From: Agrocybe praecox
Taxonomy: Eukaryota; Basidiomycota; Agaricomycetes; Agaricales; Agrocybaceae
DNA length: 64,000 nt
NCBI GenBank assembly: GCA_964017145.1
Contig: OZ024850.1
Span: 535,618-599,617, forward strand
Reading direction: 5' to 3'
The notes under the pieces were generated by a model, which did not search any database, was not told the DNA's origin, and worked only from the letters and a program-made list of their open reading frames with translations. A program made the position numbers and the translations under genes. Below are positions 61,489 to 64,000 of this stretch, in pieces (the stretch's first letter is position 1; each line of letters opens with the position of its first letter).

Positions 61489-62834
61489 TCTTTTGTGTAC
61501 CCGTCCTTGGTCCGTTGAATTTCCAAAGAATGTCTTTCTCTTTTGTACTTCTCTTTTGTATTTTAGGAATGTGCACTCCAATATTATTTTCTCTCTATTC
61601 ACACAAGCAAATATAAACGGAAGTGCAGACACTCCTTCAATGACCACAACATCCAGTCGAATGCCACAAAGACCAAAAAAATGTACGACGGACTCATGAT
61701 CAGTATGCAGCCCCTTTGGGGTTTGGACGATCAACACCCTCATGTGATCTGTGATCACTGGCGCTTAATTTCTTCAAGCCTTGGTATCAGTGCCAGGATT
61801 TTAAGATCTGGCACATAACAATACTCATTTCATCCTACGATATATAGATGACATTTTTCTCGTATGTATATTTAGCATACCTGGGTTCCTCGTTTTGTCT
61901 GGTTTACCAGCGCCTTCAACCAAACCTACCATCACCATCTGTCTAATTTGGGGTGGGATGCGTAGTGGGGTCTCCTTCAATAAATTCCCTGATGCCGTAT
62001 GCTCTACGAGTCACCCCACAAACAAGGATTGCGGGAGGAGAGATAAATGTCGTAATACCCGAATGAGGAATCGAGAGGGCAGAGTGCCATGACGTTCAGG
62101 TTTGTGTTTCGCGTTTCTACCAGCGGAGGAAATTGAGACACAAATAAATCAATGAATAAATTCATGGAATATATACTTGGGTCGAAGAAGAGAAAACTAG
62201 CAAACCCGAAAGAGAACGGAATGGAACACATTGGGCTCGTGCACTAGGACTGCGAGGGTGGTTGGTAGAGACTCTGCGACCGACGAGGGCTGGGGATCCG
62301 GTAGGACAGGCGTGCCTGGAATTGAGAATTAGAAAAGGTTGCGTTGGGTCGTCGTCGCGTGACGTCACCTTTCCTTCTTCTCGAGCACTTTCCCTTCCGC
62401 TGCAAACGAACGCGAGCGCGAGTCGATCGATCGATCGAGTTCGAGGCCTGCTCTCTCCTCTCCCCTCCCCTCCCCTCCTTTCCTTCTTGGGCCCTACGCG
62501 AACCAGTTTAGACTGAGGAACGAACCAGCAGCTGCAAAAACTGTCGGTTTACTTTGAGGATGAACCAGTTCGGGCCCGCTGGCTCACTCCTCCTTCTTCC
62601 ATGCCCCTCCTCCCCCCCGCCCCCGCTGGTCCCCGCCCTTGTGCCGACGCCCCGCTCACCTCTGGTTGATCGACCAACCCGAAGCGCAACCCCTCAGCCT
62701 GCTCGGGCCTCTCTCACGCCCTAATTATTGCTTGGCATTGACTGCAGTTGTGTCCTTCCTTTTTGACTTCACATAGAACTCTTCTTTTTTCTGGCCTCAG
62801 GCCTGTGGTGGTCGAATCGAATTTCGTCCACAAT
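61489..62834. other. 3' flank of copy E and array right edge
   Basis: Matches the 3' flanks of B-D, including the fossil block gggtgggatgcgtagtggggt (61950), the CRE-like site and the aaccag..gaggaacgaacc block near 62500, after which similarity to the array stops. GC-rich pyrimidine tract near 62440-62660. No gene recognised. Confidence 0.55.
62360..62367. promoter_or_regulatory. CRE-like palindrome TGACGTCA (unit E)
   Basis: Fourth copy of the conserved block. Confidence 0.45.
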
Positions 62835-62852
62835 TGGTGCCGCGACGAGTCG
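62835..62852 (+). other. Possible retrotransposon primer-binding-site remnant
   Basis: tggtgccgcgacgagtcg follows tcgtccacaat. A TGG start just after a CA end resembles the junction of an LTR with a tRNA-primed binding site. No matching LTR or gag/pol was found nearby, so this may be chance. Confidence 0.2.
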
Positions 62853-63273
62853 CATTTGTTTGGCTATGCTTGTCTACGCCTTCCGATGATATGAAACTTT
62901 GGCACAGGCACTGCTTGCTGCGATGCGCAGTGTTTTGTCTGTTCTTTACTTTGGGGGCTGTTCTGAATACACATATACGTTGTCAGCCGTCAATCTCCTT
63001 CCCACCCGCGTCGGTGGGAGTTGTTAACAACCTCCGGGATTGATATTGAGGATCAGCAGTACGCTGCGCAAATATCGACAATCTATTATCATCTTGCGCA
63101 GTTGATTTTCACCGAGGTAATAGGATAGTACAAATAACATTCATCCCTCTATTCACGATGTCCCATTCTGGACGACAATGATTCTATCCCTATCCGCACT
63201 GGCAAGCCATTCTCAAAATACGCGCATCAACAAGAAGCCAATCACTTCGGGTTCTTCTTTTACCACCACCATC

Positions 63274-64000
63274 ATGAGCAGCTCGACTAATCCTTTCAGG
63301 AGCGCTCCTCCTTCGACTACCGCCATCACCTCGCAAAATGAAGCACAGAATCGCACATATACGAACGACGACCTCGATCTGGAAGAGCCGCCTCCGTACA
63401 CGCTGACACCCGCAGTTCATGCGGGAGAAGCGACGCTCGAGCAGGGTCCTGCACGCCCCTTTCAGCCAGCACCAGCGCCTACTAGACCTCCACAACAAAA
63501 CAATCCCTCGCCACCACCACCAGCACCATCAACCTCGCAAGGCCGTCTCGGATCAGGCGGTTCACTCCTTCAACAACTATCCAGTTCTCTCAACACTGTC
63601 GTGCGTGAGCTAACTGGACCCTCTCCACCTCCTCAGCAGCGCTCATATCAATGGTCTTCCTACCCCGGCCACTCACAGTCGCAGCCGCAGTCTCAGTCGC
63701 AATCGCAGACATATCACCCTCCTCCCGGTCCTCCCCCTAGTTCCTACGCATCCTCATCCTCAAACAGACTGCCCCCACCTCCACGCCATCCGTCATCATC
63801 TCTGCCTCCTCCTTCGCCCCTTCCAGCTCCAGCACAACCCTCCTCCCCAACCTCCGACTTTGCACGCGATTTCTATGCTGCAGGTCCTGCTGATCCTTCT
63901 ACGCAAGAGTACTTGCCGCCTCTCCCTCCGTCGCCTCCAACAGTGCACCCTGCTCGGGCACCATCTTTATCGGGATCTTCTGCTCGTGGACACCAGAGAA
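63274..64000 (+). CDS. Proline-rich cytoplasmic protein, N-terminal part (cut by window end)
   Basis: Open frame running off the window. It begins SSSTNPFRSAPPSTTAI, then NDDLDLEEPPPYTLTPAVHA and GPARPFQPAPAPTRPP, a short LGSGGSLLQQLSSSLNTVVR segment, Ser-Gln repeats, long Pro/Ser stretches, and SDFARDFYAAG. A NPF tripeptide and PPPY motif are visible (possible EH- and WW-domain ligands). The layout resembles the N-terminal half of basidiomycete HUA1-like zinc-finger proteins, but the diagnostic C-terminus lies outside the window. An in-frame upstream ATG at 63178 would add 32 residues; I prefer 63274 because it starts the NPFR region directly. Confidence 0.6.
   Translation, partial: MSSSTNPFRSAPPSTTAITSQNEAQNRTYTNDDLDLEEPPPYTLTPAVHAGEATLEQGPARPFQPAPAPTRPPQQNNPSPPPPAPSTSQGRLGSGGSLLQQLSSSLNTVVRELTGPSPPPQQRSYQWSSYPGHSQSQPQSQSQSQTYHPPPGPPPSSYASSSSNRLPPPPRHPSSSLPPPSPLPAPAQPSSPTSDFARDFYAAGPADPSTQEYLPPLPPSPPTVHPARAPSLSGSSARGHQR

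Noticed and set aside
63190..63498. Minus-strand ORF of 102 codons opposite the proline-rich gene
   Set aside because: Shadow of the Pro/Ser-rich plus-strand frame, whose codon use and domain layout are convincing.
1..64000. CRISPR arrays, bacterial operons or Shine-Dalgarno sites
   Set aside because: The DNA is clearly fungal nuclear with spliceosomal introns; the regular repeats found are transposon arms or coding minisatellites, not spacer arrays.
1..64000. tRNA and rRNA genes
   Set aside because: No cloverleaf with A and B boxes or rRNA core sequence was spotted by eye; a tRNAscan-SE run would settle this.

Overview
This is eukaryotic nuclear DNA, almost certainly from an agaric-type basidiomycete (Agaricomycetes). 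Genes are broken by many introns of about 50-60 nt. The gene families are typical of mushrooms: an NHA1 antiporter, tandem Zn2Cys6 regulators, an F-box/LRR protein, a secreted double-psi beta-barrel protein, and a multi-copy family of fungal membrane proteins. Most coding sequences were read by joining exons by eye, so exon edges are approximate unless stated.

The left part (1-32.4 kb) is ordinary gene space. In order it holds an NHA1-type Na+/H+ antiporter (minus), an F-box protein (minus) divergent from a guanine deaminase (plus), two tandem paralogous Zn2Cys6 transcription factors (plus), a CAF1/POP2 deadenylase (plus), a BZZ1 F-BAR/C1/SH3 protein (minus), a small secreted RlpA-like barrel protein (plus), and an RPAP3/SPAG1-like TPR co-chaperone (minus). 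Several 1-3 kb gaps hold nothing I can name.

The right part (about 34.1-62 kb) is a tandem array of one uncharacterised gene family. There are five near-complete copies (A-E, all plus strand; start codons at 34614, 38129, 43797, 49822 and 59169) and two 5'-truncated relics (47913 and 56639). Each complete copy encodes a predicted six-TM protein with a large N-glycosylated extracellular domain and a charged cytoplasmic tail. Repeat units include promoter, gene, 3' flank, a CRE-like TGACGTCA site and a recurrent minus-strand ORF. Two tail types exist. Copy A is a chimera: its last intron is a fusion of the type-2 and type-1 introns, which also explains the short A-B spacing. Copy B has lost the end of its tail to a nonsense change. 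Copies C and E carry in-frame short repeat expansions.

The D-E spacer is expanded by non-autonomous DNA elements: a 707-bp TA-flanked element, a roughly 3-kb element with ~610-bp inverted arms built of ~161-bp tandem subrepeats, a 452-bp element nested in one arm, and a GCGC-rich 779-bp inverted-repeat element. Paralogous spacers supply empty sites for the first two. A small foldback element sits just upstream of the array at 33622. The window ends inside a proline-rich ORF (63274 onward).

The candidate for an undescribed system is the array: a lineage-expanded six-TM surface protein family whose cytoplasmic tails are swapped by intron recombination.
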